Positions 22,921-31,291 of a stretch of 38,294 bases of DNA are shown one piece after another; the first letter of the stretch is position 1, and every line of letters starts with the position of its first letter. Both the position numbers and the translations under genes were made by a program. The notes under the pieces were generated by a model. That model was given only the letters and a program-made list of their open reading frames with translations. It was not told where the DNA came from and did no database searches. Location: contig JAMCZZ010000029.1 in the NCBI GenBank assembly GCA_023484645.1, forward strand, positions 1 to 38,294. The letters are read 5' to 3'. The DNA comes from Patescibacteria group bacterium (GTDB lineage Bacteria; Patescibacteria; UBA1384; XYA2-FULL-43-10; 1-14-0-10-43-13).

Positions 22921-24168
22921 TTAGTGAGTTGCACAAGTGATGCAAGGGTCAAAAGCTCTGATTAGCATTTCGATCGTTTTGTCTCTTTCTTTTTTATCCA
23001 GATCTTTAATTATAGGGCCTAAATTTTTCATACCCAGCTCCATTGAAGGCAGGTTTTGCACTGTCGGTGTGATGATGTCACAATTCGTTATATAACCTTC
23101 TTTATTTAATTCATAATAATGAAAAAGCGTTCCTCTTGGAGCTTCGCAAGCGCCGACTCCTTTACTAAATTCTTTAGGAAGTTTTACCGGCTCTTTTTTG
23201 TCTATGCCGTTATTAATGAAATATTTTACTAGTTTATTAGATTCTACAACAAAGTAATAATTTTCAATTGCTTGGGCAATGATATTATCAAACGGATTAT
23301 CAAAATCTTCTCGAATTTCCAATTCGCTTATTAATTTCTCTACTTCTTTACCCATCTGGTGACTGCCTAAATTCATTCTGGCCATTGCGCCTACCATTAC
23401 TTCATGGCCCTTAATGGTAACGAATTTTGCTCTAGTGTAAGGCCTTAATTCCTCGTTCAAATAATGACGATAGTTTTTTGCCGGAAATTCTTGGCCTTTT
23501 GAGTTTACGACATCCCCATCATAGAAAGAATAGTTCTTGTAGTTTTGAAGCGCGCTATAAATTACTTTTTGACTGATTTTGGGATAAGTAAAACTTTTAA
23601 ATAAGAGAACAGTTTCTCTGGCGATCTCAATAATCTCTTTCGATTTTTCATAAAGTGTTTTCAGCTCATCCTTTGTTGGAAAACTTTTAAATCCTCCCGG
23701 CACATTGGCGATCGGATGGACTGCCCTGCCTCCAATTGTATCTAATATCAAATCTGCATATTGTTTTAATAAAATCGCTTTCTTGAAGACTTGCGGATGA
23801 TTTTTTTGCAATTCAAAAGAGGAGGAAAGGCCGTAAAAATCAGGCAGAACTAGAAGATAAAGGTGAAGAGAATGGCTTTGAATCATCTGCCCGCAGAGCA
23901 TAAGTTTTCTTAGTTTCTCGGTCTGCTCCGTTGGTCTTATTCCGGAGGCTGCTTCTATGCCCTTTGTTGCGGTCACATTGTGAATTGTCGGGCAAATTCC
24001 GCAAATTCTAGAAGTTATGATCGGCGCTTCATAATATTTTCTACCCAATAAAATTTTCTCAACAAAACGATCGTTTTCTAATCCGATCATTTGAGCTTTA
24101 TCTACTCTTCCAGCTCGCAAATGGGCATAAAACGCCGCATGTCCTTCAATTTTTGGTACTGCTTCCAT
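22921..24168 (-). CDS. hydA: NiFe hydrogenase large (alpha) subunit, group 3b-like, with no C-terminal propeptide
   Basis: Catalytic subunit of a cytosolic NAD(P)-linked NiFe hydrogenase (sulfhydrogenase type). The 415-residue protein carries the L1 motif SRICGICPTIH (Cys56, Cys59) and the C-terminal L2 motif DPCITCATH (Cys409, Cys412, His415), which supply the four nickel cysteines. The stop follows the His directly, so there is no C-terminal extension to be removed by a maturation endopeptidase. Most NiFe large subunits need that step. Gene order beta-gamma-delta-alpha matches the Pyrococcus-type soluble hydrogenase, hence the group 3b call. Confidence 0.95.
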   Translation of the reverse strand: MEAVPKIEGHAAFYAHLRAGRVDKAQMIGLENDRFVEKILLGRKYYEAPIITSRICGICPTIHNVTATKGIEAASGIRPTEQTEKLRKLMLCGQMIQSHSLHLYLLVLPDFYGLSSSFELQKNHPQVFKKAILLKQYADLILDTIGGRAVHPIANVPGGFKSFPTKDELKTLYEKSKEIIEIARETVLLFKSFTYPKISQKVIYSALQNYKNYSFYDGDVVNSKGQEFPAKNYRHYLNEELRPYTRAKFVTIKGHEVMVGAMARMNLGSHQMGKEVEKLISELEIREDFDNPFDNIIAQAIENYYFVVESNKLVKYFINNGIDKKEPVKLPKEFSKGVGACEAPRGTLFHYYELNKEGYITNCDIITPTVQNLPSMELGMKNLGPIIKDLDKKERDKTIEMLIRAFDPCITCATH

Positions 24169-24185
24169 ATTTATACACTTATTGG

Positions 24186-24914
24186 TTAGCTATTTATTTT
24201 CTTGTGTTCTTTTTCATAATCCCCGTATATCGTCAGCCAGTTTTCAATCTCTTCCTTCTCTAGCATTGTACCAAGAATTTGCCGGATTTTCTTGAAATTA
24301 GCTTGATCTACTGGTCCCCTGCAGCCAAGACAGGCTTCGCCTTTGTTGATGCAAATACTGTTACAGCCTGCCCGAGTAACTGGTCCAAGGCATGGCTTAT
24401 CATTTTTAATTAGACATTTATTTTCGTTTAACCGGCATTCCGAGCAAACGGCCAAATCGGGCAGAACAAACTTTTTATTCCAATAGACGTCCATTAAGCA
24501 TTTAATTAATTCAGAATGGCTAACTGGGCAGCCGGGGACAATATAGTCTGTTCTAATAACAGTCGGTATTGATTTTACTTTACTTTTTTTATGAAATATT
24601 TCATAAGGCATACCATTTCTTTCTGACTGGATTCCTCCCATATGAGCGCAAGCTCCCATAGCAATAACAACTTTAGTCTCTTTACGAATTTTTCTTAAAA
24701 GATCAAACTCTGTGTCTGATTCGGGGCTTCCTTCGATGAGGGCAACATCAAACGGACCCGGGAACTTATCTTCTTGACCCAACCGAAAATTTTTTAAATC
24801 ATAGAAATTTAGTAATTGATTGAAATGATCATAAAAACTTATAAGCTCAAATTGACAGCCTTCACAGCTGGTTAGTGAAAAAATCGCCAAAGATTTTTTA
24901 GGGAAACTAGCCAT
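24186..24914 (-). CDS. hydD: NiFe hydrogenase small (delta) subunit
   Basis: Electron-transfer subunit that docks on the large subunit. Of 242 residues, the N-terminal half has the proximal-cluster ligands Cys17 and Cys20 (TSCEGCQ), Cys89 (GACAHMGG) and Cys129 (VPGCP). The C-terminal half has eight more cysteines (157, 160, 167, 175, 184, 188, 195, 198), enough for two further [4Fe-4S] clusters. There is no twin-arginine signal, so the enzyme is cytoplasmic. It lies 17 bp upstream of hydA, and its start overlaps the hydG stop by one base. Confidence 0.95.
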   Translation of the reverse strand: MASFPKKSLAIFSLTSCEGCQFELISFYDHFNQLLNFYDLKNFRLGQEDKFPGPFDVALIEGSPESDTEFDLLRKIRKETKVVIAMGACAHMGGIQSERNGMPYEIFHKKSKVKSIPTVIRTDYIVPGCPVSHSELIKCLMDVYWNKKFVLPDLAVCSECRLNENKCLIKNDKPCLGPVTRAGCNSICINKGEACLGCRGPVDQANFKKIRQILGTMLEKEEIENWLTIYGDYEKEHKKINS

Positions 24915-25717
24915 TATTTTCCAATCTCATTTTTAATTTCATCAAACCGAAACACCGGACCATTATCGCAAACCTTGAATTTTCCAATGTTACAATGCTG
25001 GCAGATGCCAATCCCGCATTCCATTCTTCGTTCAAAAGAAATATAGATATTTTCTTCCGGAATACCTTTTTTAAATAAAACATCATTGCAATGAGGAATC
25101 ATAATTTCCGGTCCACACATTAATACAATCGTTTTTTTACCGTCCAATACTATTGTTTCGAGCGCTTCAGTAATTAATCCTTGTCCTCCCCAAAAACCAC
25201 CGCTTGAATGTTCAGCCATTACTTTAATATTGATCTTTTTTCTTAGCTGTTCCAATTCATCTTTAAATAAGACATGGTGGTCGGTTTTGAATCCGGCAAC
25301 CACGTAAATTTTTTTAAATTCCGATTTGTAACGAATTAAGTTGAAGATTAGTGGTTTTAGGGGAACCAACCCCATTCCGCCGGCGATCAAAATAACATTT
25401 TTGCCTAGCAGTTTTGAAATTGGCCATCCATTTCCGTAGGGGCCACGTATTTTTAAAAGGTCTCTAGGACTAAGTTCGATCATTCTATTTGTGGTGCCGC
25501 CGGCGGCTCTGATGCAAATGTCAAAAGATTTTTTTTGCTCTGGATCGGAACAAATTGCAAAAGTGGCTTCTCCATAATGATCCAACGCTGCTTGAATAAA
25601 TTGCCCTGGTTCTGATTTAAATTCCCCCTTAAGGGAAAATAAAAAACTATCAGGAGCAAGCTCTTCTTTGGAAATTATTTCATATTCCTTGTAGGCAAAG
25701 CCTTTATTGTTTTTCAT
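24914..25717 (-). CDS. hydG: Hydrogenase gamma subunit, FAD/NAD(P)-binding diaphorase
   Basis: A 267-residue ferredoxin-NADP reductase-like protein, similar to the dihydroorotate dehydrogenase electron-transfer subunit PyrK. It links the hydrogenase electrons to NAD(P)H. It has a beta-barrel flavin domain (about 10-100), the nucleotide-binding VILIAGGMGLVPLKPL (about 108-123) and CGPEIM. A C-terminal [2Fe-2S] site uses Cys234, Cys239, Cys242 and Cys250 (ECGIGICQHCNIGKFKVC). It lies between hydB and hydD. A 114-bp palindromic element separates it from hydB. Confidence 0.93.
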   Translation of the reverse strand: MKNNKGFAYKEYEIISKEELAPDSFLFSLKGEFKSEPGQFIQAALDHYGEATFAICSDPEQKKSFDICIRAAGGTTNRMIELSPRDLLKIRGPYGNGWPISKLLGKNVILIAGGMGLVPLKPLIFNLIRYKSEFKKIYVVAGFKTDHHVLFKDELEQLRKKINIKVMAEHSSGGFWGGQGLITEALETIVLDGKKTIVLMCGPEIMIPHCNDVLFKKGIPEENIYISFERRMECGIGICQHCNIGKFKVCDNGPVFRFDEIKNEIGK

Positions 25718-25734
25718 GGTTTAATAGCTGTTTT

Positions 25735-25848
25735 TTGTCATCCTGAGTGAAACGAAGGATCTAGCGAGTAAAACGAGTGTACGCTCTGATTATTAAGGCT
25801 AGATTCTTCGGTCTTCCGCCAGCTGGCGGATCGATCTCAGAATGACAA
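25735..25848. repeat. MITE-like inverted-repeat element in the hydrogenase operon
   Basis: The ends TTGTCATCCTGAG and CTCAGAATGACAA are 13-bp terminal inverted repeats with one mismatch. Inside are GAAACGAAGGATCTAG facing CTAGATTCTTCGGTC and a perfect 16-bp palindrome TCCGCCAGCTGGCGGA. It is related to the shorter copy inside prmC. No coding capacity. Confidence 0.88.
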
Positions 25849-25866
25849 ATCGATTAATGGATATGC

Positions 25867-26823
25867 TCAATTATCTTTCTTATCTTGTTTAATTATAGAC
25901 TGAATGATATTTTTCATATTCAAATTCGCCGGGCAGGCCTCAATGCATCTTCCGCATCCGGTGCAGAGAAAACGTTTGCTTTCAGAATATGATCTGACAA
26001 ATTTGTGGTGATACCAATTGTAAAGGCGGTCAGTATTTTTTGGCCTAAAGTCGTAATGGTTTTGGATTTCCGAGAAACGCTTTGCAAAGCAGGAATCCCA
26101 ATTCAAGCATTGTTTGCTCTCGCCTGTTAATTCATTTTTAAAATCCTGCCTCGTGCAAAAACATAATGGACAAACCATAGAACAGGCGCCGCAGCCGAAG
26201 CAATTTTGCGAAATCTTTTCCCAGAAATCTCTAAATTTTTCTTTGTCATCAATTGTTTCTGAAAGTTTTTTTTGTTGGATTAGCGCACCATCAGGCTTTA
26301 TTTTATTGATTTCTAATTTTTTAGATGTCTGTTTGATGCCATTTTTTTCTAAAATTTTCTTCCCAACTGGGCTGCCTGCAAAAATGGCGTAGCCATCACC
26401 ATGTTCTTGAAGATGAAGGTCGAAAGGAGCGATTTTGTTTGTTCCCATAAGGTCGCAAAAACAATTTTCATTTGGGAAACATTCGCTTCCGATAATAAGA
26501 ATATCTTCCCTTTTGGGCAAAGTGAAAGTCTCGCCGAATTCTTCAAGGAGGTAGTGCAGAGACCAAACATCGCAGTTGTTGAGCCCAATCAGAGCTATCT
26601 TAAGGCTAGAATCTTGTCCTTGCTGAGGTTCTAAAAGCTTAGGGAATAAAATTTTTCGAAATGGGATAATCGGCTTTTTATGTCCGAGTTTGAGATCCGA
26701 AGAATTTTTAAGAACATCAAAAACCAGCTTTCCGTTTTTTTGCTGTGCGCCGAAAGTTGTATATTTTTTTATAATATAATCAATTAGTTGATTCAACTGA
26801 TGGGTACTTATCAGTGATTCCAA
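25867..26823 (-). CDS. hydB: Hydrogenase beta subunit, iron-sulfur protein
   Basis: A 318-residue protein of the sulfhydrogenase beta / anaerobic sulfite reductase A family, which passes electrons between the gamma and delta subunits. Two [4Fe-4S] sets are clear: CFGCGACSMVCP (Cys208, 211, 214, 218) and CTGCGRCIEACP (Cys287, 290, 293, 297). Extra conserved-looking cysteines lie at 84, 115, 121 and 123. The start is TTG at 26823, chosen because GGAGGG lies 4 nt upstream and gives the usual N-terminus. It is the first gene of the hydrogenase operon. Upstream, TTGCCC and TAAAAT form a plausible promoter. Confidence 0.93.
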   Translation of the reverse strand: MESLISTHQLNQLIDYIIKKYTTFGAQQKNGKLVFDVLKNSSDLKLGHKKPIIPFRKILFPKLLEPQQGQDSSLKIALIGLNNCDVWSLHYLLEEFGETFTLPKREDILIIGSECFPNENCFCDLMGTNKIAPFDLHLQEHGDGYAIFAGSPVGKKILEKNGIKQTSKKLEINKIKPDGALIQQKKLSETIDDKEKFRDFWEKISQNCFGCGACSMVCPLCFCTRQDFKNELTGESKQCLNWDSCFAKRFSEIQNHYDFRPKNTDRLYNWYHHKFVRSYSESKRFLCTGCGRCIEACPANLNMKNIIQSIIKQDKKDN

Positions 26824-26940
26824 ATTCCCTCCATACCTTATTTTATAGTTTTATCAGGCTTCGGGCAAATCTGTTGAATAAAAGAATCGCATCATGATAA
26901 GATTTAAATACAAACAAGTTGATAATCTTCTAGGAGGGTG

Positions 26941-28071
26941 ATGAAAAGTATCCGAGATGTTGAAGTTAGAAACAAGAGGGTTTTTCTAAGAGTTGATTTT
27001 AATGTACCCATGAAAAATGGGGAAGTTCTCGACGATAACAGAATAAAGGCTTCCATTCCCACCATTCAATATTTATTAGACAACGATGCCAAAATAATTA
27101 TTGGCACTCATGTTGGAAGGCCGGAAGGGAAAGTAAATACTGAATTTTCAACTGTGCCCATGGCGCGTGAACTGGCAAAGCTTCTTGTTCAAGAAGTCAC
27201 AGTAACTGATCACGTAATTAACGACAAAGTTCTTTTAGAAAAGATCGAAAATATGGAGCCCAAGGACATTATTGTTCTCGGGAACCTTAGATTTCATGCT
27301 GAGGAAGAAGCGAATAATCATATGTTTGCTAAAAAACTTGCAAGCTATGCTGAACTATATGTGAATGATGCTTTTGGCGTTTCGCATCGGTCTAATGCCT
27401 CGGTTGATGCTATTACAAATTACTTACCAAGCTATTCAGGGCTTCTTTTAGAGTCTGAAATCACTTCTTTGGGTCTTCTCTTAAAAAATCCGCAGCCTCC
27501 ATTTGTGATGATAATAGGGGGAGCAAAAGTTAAAGATAAGGCAAAATTGATTGATACTCTGGCTAAAAAAGCGAATAAATTATTGATTGGTGGGGCGGTC
27601 GCTAATACTTTTCTTATGGCAAATGGTGAAGATGTCGGTAATTCTTTAGTTGAAAAAGACATGGTGGAAGATTGTAAAAAAATGCTTCTTGAACTTAAGG
27701 ATAAAATTGTTTTGCCTGTCGATACGGTTAAAGACGGAGAAGGAAATGGCTCTAAAATAATGGATATCGGCCACAGCACAATAGCTAGGTTCCGAAGCGA
27801 GATAATAAATGCAGGTTCAATTTTCTGGAATGGTAATTTGGGCTACACTGAAGACGAAAGGTTTCAAGAGGGAACAAAAGCAATTGCAGAAGCAATCGAA
27901 AAAAATACCTTCGGCGTAAAAGTAGCTGCCGGAGGAGATACAGTCGGATTCCTTGATCAGAATAATATGCAGAAAAGCTTTTCTTTTGTTTCAACGGGCG
28001 GAGGAGCCGCACTGGAATTCTTGGCTGGCGACAAACTGCCGGGAATAGAAGCATTAAATAAAAATCTTTAG
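26941..28071 (+). CDS. pgk: Phosphoglycerate kinase
   Basis: Transfers the acyl phosphate of 1,3-bisphosphoglycerate to ADP. The 376-residue protein is slightly shorter than the usual 390-400. It has FLRVDFNVPM, the substrate-binding IGTHVGRPEGK, the NLRFHAEEEAN block, the hinge FVMIIGGAKVKDK, and the C-terminal nucleotide loop AAGGDTVGFL with STGGGAALEFLAG. The start is ATG at 26941, next to an in-frame GTG at 26938. The AGGAGG is only 3 nt before the ATG, unusually close. The gene is divergent from the hydrogenase operon and is followed by fba. Confidence 0.96.
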   Translation: MKSIRDVEVRNKRVFLRVDFNVPMKNGEVLDDNRIKASIPTIQYLLDNDAKIIIGTHVGRPEGKVNTEFSTVPMARELAKLLVQEVTVTDHVINDKVLLEKIENMEPKDIIVLGNLRFHAEEEANNHMFAKKLASYAELYVNDAFGVSHRSNASVDAITNYLPSYSGLLLESEITSLGLLLKNPQPPFVMIIGGAKVKDKAKLIDTLAKKANKLLIGGAVANTFLMANGEDVGNSLVEKDMVEDCKKMLLELKDKIVLPVDTVKDGEGNGSKIMDIGHSTIARFRSEIINAGSIFWNGNLGYTEDERFQEGTKAIAEAIEKNTFGVKVAAGGDTVGFLDQNNMQKSFSFVSTGGGAALEFLAGDKLPGIEALNKNL

Positions 28072-28205
28072 ATTTTTATTTAAAAATCCAAATATCAAAT
28101 TACAAATGTCAAATAAAATATCAAAATCTAAAACTCAAATGTTTTTAAATTGAAGTTTGGGATTTATTTAGAAATTAGAAATTAGGATTTAGAAATTTAA
28201 AATCC
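28072..28205. repeat. A+T-rich degenerate repeat between pgk and fba
   Basis: Runs of AAATCCAAATATCAAATTAC-type units face TTAGAAATTAGAAATTAGGA units. The segment forms a loose inverted repeat with no gene. Confidence 0.55.
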
Positions 28206-28223
28206 TTGGAAAGGATTTTCCAT

Positions 28224-29051
28224 ATGTTTATAAATGTTTCAGAAGAATTGAAGAAAGCTCGAAATGACAGTTATGCAATCGGCGCTTTTAACACAAACAA
28301 TCTTGAGGCGACAAAAGCAATTTGCGCCGCGGCAAAAGAAACAAGCGGCTCCATAATTATCCAGACTACTCCGGGAGCTATTAAATATTCAGGTTTAAGG
28401 CAAATATTCGAAATTGTTAAAACTGAAATAGAAGAAACTGGAATATCGGCTGCGCTTCACCTTGATCATGCTAAAGATTTAGAGATTATTAAAGAATGCA
28501 TTGATATTGGTTATCGTTCAGTGATGATAGACGGTTCGAAACTTCCTTTCGCCGAAAACGTGGCCTTAACTCGAAAGGTGGTTGATTATGCCAGGCCAAA
28601 AAACGTATCGGTTGAGGCGGAGATAGGTGTTATTGGAGTTGATGAAGGTGGTGAAAATGTAGGAGGAGGGAATCTAAGTTCTCCAGAAGAAGTAAAAAGA
28701 TTTATTGAACTAACCGATATTGATTCTGTTGCCGTATCAGTTGGAAATGAGCACGGCGCACCGGAGCATGAAAAAATCGATTTAAAGTTGCTTGAAGAAA
28801 TATCAAAAGTGGTGAAGATTCCACTTGTAATGCATGGCGCTTCAGGATTATCGGATGATGATATTAACTCTGTAATCAAGCTTGGCATTACTAAAATCAA
28901 TATAGATACGGCAATCAGAAGAGCATTTATTGAGGGCTTGTCTAATATTCCTGAAGGGACTAAAGATTATAGAGAAATATTGAAAGTTAGCATGGATAAT
29001 ATTAAGAACGTGGTAATGGGAAAGATTAAATTATTTTACAACAAGGACTAA
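28224..29051 (+). CDS. fba: Class II fructose-bisphosphate aldolase
   Basis: Zinc-dependent aldolase that interconverts fructose 1,6-bisphosphate and two triose phosphates. From the ATG at 28224 it has 275 residues, with YAIGAFNTNNLE, the zinc-site HLDHAKD, SVEAEIGVIG, GNEHGAPEH and LVMHGASGL in the class II order. The C-terminal KINIDTAIR phosphate-binding segment closes the barrel. A TTG at 28206 in the same frame lies in the Shine-Dalgarno region and is rejected. It lies between pgk and a PfkB-family kinase. Tagatose-bisphosphate aldolase activity cannot be excluded. Confidence 0.94.
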   Translation: MFINVSEELKKARNDSYAIGAFNTNNLEATKAICAAAKETSGSIIIQTTPGAIKYSGLRQIFEIVKTEIEETGISAALHLDHAKDLEIIKECIDIGYRSVMIDGSKLPFAENVALTRKVVDYARPKNVSVEAEIGVIGVDEGGENVGGGNLSSPEEVKRFIELTDIDSVAVSVGNEHGAPEHEKIDLKLLEEISKVVKIPLVMHGASGLSDDDINSVIKLGITKINIDTAIRRAFIEGLSNIPEGTKDYREILKVSMDNIKNVVMGKIKLFYNKD

Positions 29052-29062
29052 TAAAATATACT

Positions 29063-30076
29063 ATGAAGTACGATGTAGTTACAATCGGAGATGCGTTTGA
29101 AGATGTTTTTGTTTTTCCCTCAGATCTTCATGTGAAAAGAGATAAAACTTTTACTGGAGGTTATGGGGTTAGCTTTGAATTAGGTGAGAAAATTCCTCTT
29201 TCTGAAGTTGAATATGAAATCGGCGGATCCGCTTGCAATGCTTCGGTTGGCTTTTCTCGACTTGGGCTCAGTGCCTCTTTGATTTCAATAACCGGAGAAG
29301 ATTCTCCTGCCGAAAAAATTAAATCTCGTCTTTCTTCTGAATCAGTCGATCTATCTAATATCAAGATCGATAAAAAAATGAAAACAAACTTCTCCACAAT
29401 ATTTTCTTTACCTGAAGGTAGAACCATTTTTACGTACCACGGTTTGAAGGATTACAGCCAATTAAGAATTAAAAAGAATCTTCATTCCAAATGGTTTTTT
29501 CTTGCTCCTTTTGGCGACGGCACAGAAGGGATAGAAAAAGATTTGATTGCTAAAGTGTCGGAAGAAAACTCATTTTTAGCTTGGAATCCTGGTACTTTGC
29601 AGATAAAAAAAGGAGCCAGTAGATTTAGAAATTTGCTTAAAAATACTTCAGTTTTATTTCTAAATAGAGAGGAAGCAATAAAATTTATCGACTATCCGGT
29701 TAGGCCAAGGGAAGAAGAAATGCTCAAAAAGCTTTATTCTTTTGGTCCAAAGCTTGTTGTTATAACAAATGGCAGAGAAGGCGCAAAAGCTTACGATGGA
29801 GAAACAACTTTTAAGATAAATTCTATTAAAACTATTGATGTGGTGGATGCAACCGGAGCGGGCGATAGCTTTGCAACCGGCATGCTGGCTAAATTGTTAC
29901 TTTGTAATTGGACAGGCAATGATTCGGAATGCATTTGCGAAGCACTGAAGTGGGGAATTGCCAACTCCGCTTCAGTTATCAAATACGTTGGCGGGCAAAA
30001 AGGACTCTTAACCAAAACAGAAATTGAAAAAACTGTGAAAGACAACCCTCGACTGAAGGTTGAGATAAATAGTTAG
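29063..30076 (+). CDS. PfkB-family sugar kinase
   Basis: A 337-residue ribokinase-fold kinase. The N-terminal family signature is GGSACNASVGFSRLG (about 54-68). The C-terminal signature DATGAGDSFATGML (about 262-275) contains the catalytic Asp and anion hole GAGD. Substrate is not evident; adenosine, ribose and fructose phosphates are all possible in this family. It starts 11 bp after the aldolase, which makes a phosphofructokinase-like role attractive. That is inference from position. No Shine-Dalgarno is obvious. Confidence 0.9.
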   Translation: MKYDVVTIGDAFEDVFVFPSDLHVKRDKTFTGGYGVSFELGEKIPLSEVEYEIGGSACNASVGFSRLGLSASLISITGEDSPAEKIKSRLSSESVDLSNIKIDKKMKTNFSTIFSLPEGRTIFTYHGLKDYSQLRIKKNLHSKWFFLAPFGDGTEGIEKDLIAKVSEENSFLAWNPGTLQIKKGASRFRNLLKNTSVLFLNREEAIKFIDYPVRPREEEMLKKLYSFGPKLVVITNGREGAKAYDGETTFKINSIKTIDVVDATGAGDSFATGMLAKLLLCNWTGNDSECICEALKWGIANSASVIKYVGGQKGLLTKTEIEKTVKDNPRLKVEINS

Positions 30077-30126
30077 CTCAACTCTTGAACTAAAGATTAT
30101 TCATTAGAATGTGGATATTTTTGTTA

Positions 30127-30156
30127 TTGCTTAGTTAGTAATAAATATCGTATAAT
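30127..30156 (+). promoter_or_regulatory. Promoter of the RHH-nucleotidyltransferase gene
   Basis: TTGCTT (30127-30132), 18-bp spacer, TATAAT (30151-30156). A 139-nt A+T-rich leader follows before the ATG. Confidence 0.65.
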
Positions 30157-30263
30157 GTTGTATATCAGAATAATTTAAAATTTTCAATTTAAAATAAATG
30201 CTAAAAGTTAAATTTGAAATGTTTAAAAATTATTCACTAAGGATTAAAAATTCATTTTAAATT

Positions 30264-30292
30264 AGTAAATTTTAAATTTACTCCGAAGGAGT
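30264..30292 (+). promoter_or_regulatory. Candidate autoregulatory operator and SD-masking hairpin
   Basis: AGTAAATTT-T-AAATTTACT (30264-30282) is a perfect 9-bp dyad ending 13 nt before the ATG of a protein with a ribbon-helix-helix domain. Overlapping it, ACTCC-GAA-GGAGT (30280-30292) pairs with the Shine-Dalgarno GGAG. Similar A+T dyads occur elsewhere in intergenic regions, so the operator idea is only a hypothesis. Confidence 0.35.
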
Positions 30293-30295
30293 CTT

Positions 30296-31150
30296 ATGCT
30301 GAGAGAAAAGCTAACTGTAACGGTGAAAAAAGATCTTATTAAAAAAATTGATTCGATTATTGATGGAGCCAAAATCAGAAATCGATCTCATGCCACAGAA
30401 TATTTAATTGAGCAAGGACTTGGGCTCAATAAAGTAAAAAAGGCAGTCATCTTGGCCGGCGGTAAAGGGACGCGTCTTAGGCCCTTTACTTATGAAGTGC
30501 CAAAACCGTTAATTCCCCTAAAAGGCAAGCCTCTTTTGCAGCACAGTCTTGATCTTTTGAAATCACATGGGATAACAGAAATTTATCTTTCGATTGGTTA
30601 TAAGGGAAAGCAGATAAAGGACTATTTTGGAAATGGAGAGAGACTTGGGTTAGATATAAAATATATTGAAGAGAAGGAACCGCTTGGGACGGCCGGTCCT
30701 TTAAAGTTGGCAGAAAAATATTTGGACGATACATTTTTATTGATTTGGTGCGATGTATTGGCCGACATTGATCTTGAGGATTTTATTGCATTTCATAAAA
30801 ACTCCGGCGGGTTGGCGACAATGGCGCTTGCTTCTGTGGATGACGTAACAGCATTTGGCGTTGCATCGCTCAAAGGATCTAAGATAAGCGGGTTTGTGGA
30901 GAAGCCGACAAAAGAAGAAGCGCCAAGCAATCTGATTAATGCTGGGATGATTATTCTTGAACCAAAAGTGTTTAAATATTTTCCTGATAAAAAAGTGATC
31001 TCAATTGAGAAGGAAGTTTACCCAAAGATAGTTGAGGCTGGGAAAATGTATGGCTATCCGTTCTTTGGCCAGTGGTACGATACCGGAACACACGAAGCAT
31101 ATGAAAAAGCAATCAAGGGTTGGAAAGGCCATAGGGCGGGAAAGAAATAA
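30296..31150 (+). CDS. Sugar nucleotidyltransferase fused to an N-terminal ribbon-helix-helix domain
   Basis: The 284-residue protein has two parts. Residues 1-46 (REKLTVTVKKDLIKKIDSII, then RNRSHATEYLIEQGL) match a ribbon-helix-helix DNA-binding domain: one strand followed by two helices, as in CopG/Arc regulators. Residues 49-284 are a nucleotidyltransferase of the glucose-1-phosphate thymidylyl/mannose-1-phosphate guanylyl type. They carry the signature VILAGGKGTRLRPFT, the Lys in EVPKPLIPLKGKP, LIWCDVLADID for the metal site, and GFVEKPTKE. It should make a nucleotide sugar, and may also bind DNA. A terminator follows. Fusion is real in one frame with no internal stop; its function is inferred. 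Confidence 0.9.
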   Translation: MLREKLTVTVKKDLIKKIDSIIDGAKIRNRSHATEYLIEQGLGLNKVKKAVILAGGKGTRLRPFTYEVPKPLIPLKGKPLLQHSLDLLKSHGITEIYLSIGYKGKQIKDYFGNGERLGLDIKYIEEKEPLGTAGPLKLAEKYLDDTFLLIWCDVLADIDLEDFIAFHKNSGGLATMALASVDDVTAFGVASLKGSKISGFVEKPTKEEAPSNLINAGMIILEPKVFKYFPDKKVISIEKEVYPKIVEAGKMYGYPFFGQWYDTGTHEAYEKAIKGWKGHRAGKK

Positions 31151-31173
31151 CATTAGAATTTTAGTTAGCATAC

Positions 31174-31204
31174 AAAATATCAGTCTTAGCAGGGCTGATA
31201 TTTT
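31174..31204 (+). terminator. Intrinsic terminator after the nucleotidyltransferase
   Basis: A 10-bp perfect stem AAAATATCAG / CTGATATTTT with an 11-nt loop, ending in a T run. Confidence 0.9.
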
Positions 31205-31291
31205 TAAATTGACTAAACACTTTAAATATTGGATAAAAAGTGGTATATATTTAATTAGTCAGGACGATTTTCTGGGTGATGGAGGAAGAAA

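Noticed and set aside
27432..28054. Long minus-strand frames opposite pgk
   Set aside because: They are antisense shadows of a conserved coding sequence, with low-complexity translations and no ribosome site.
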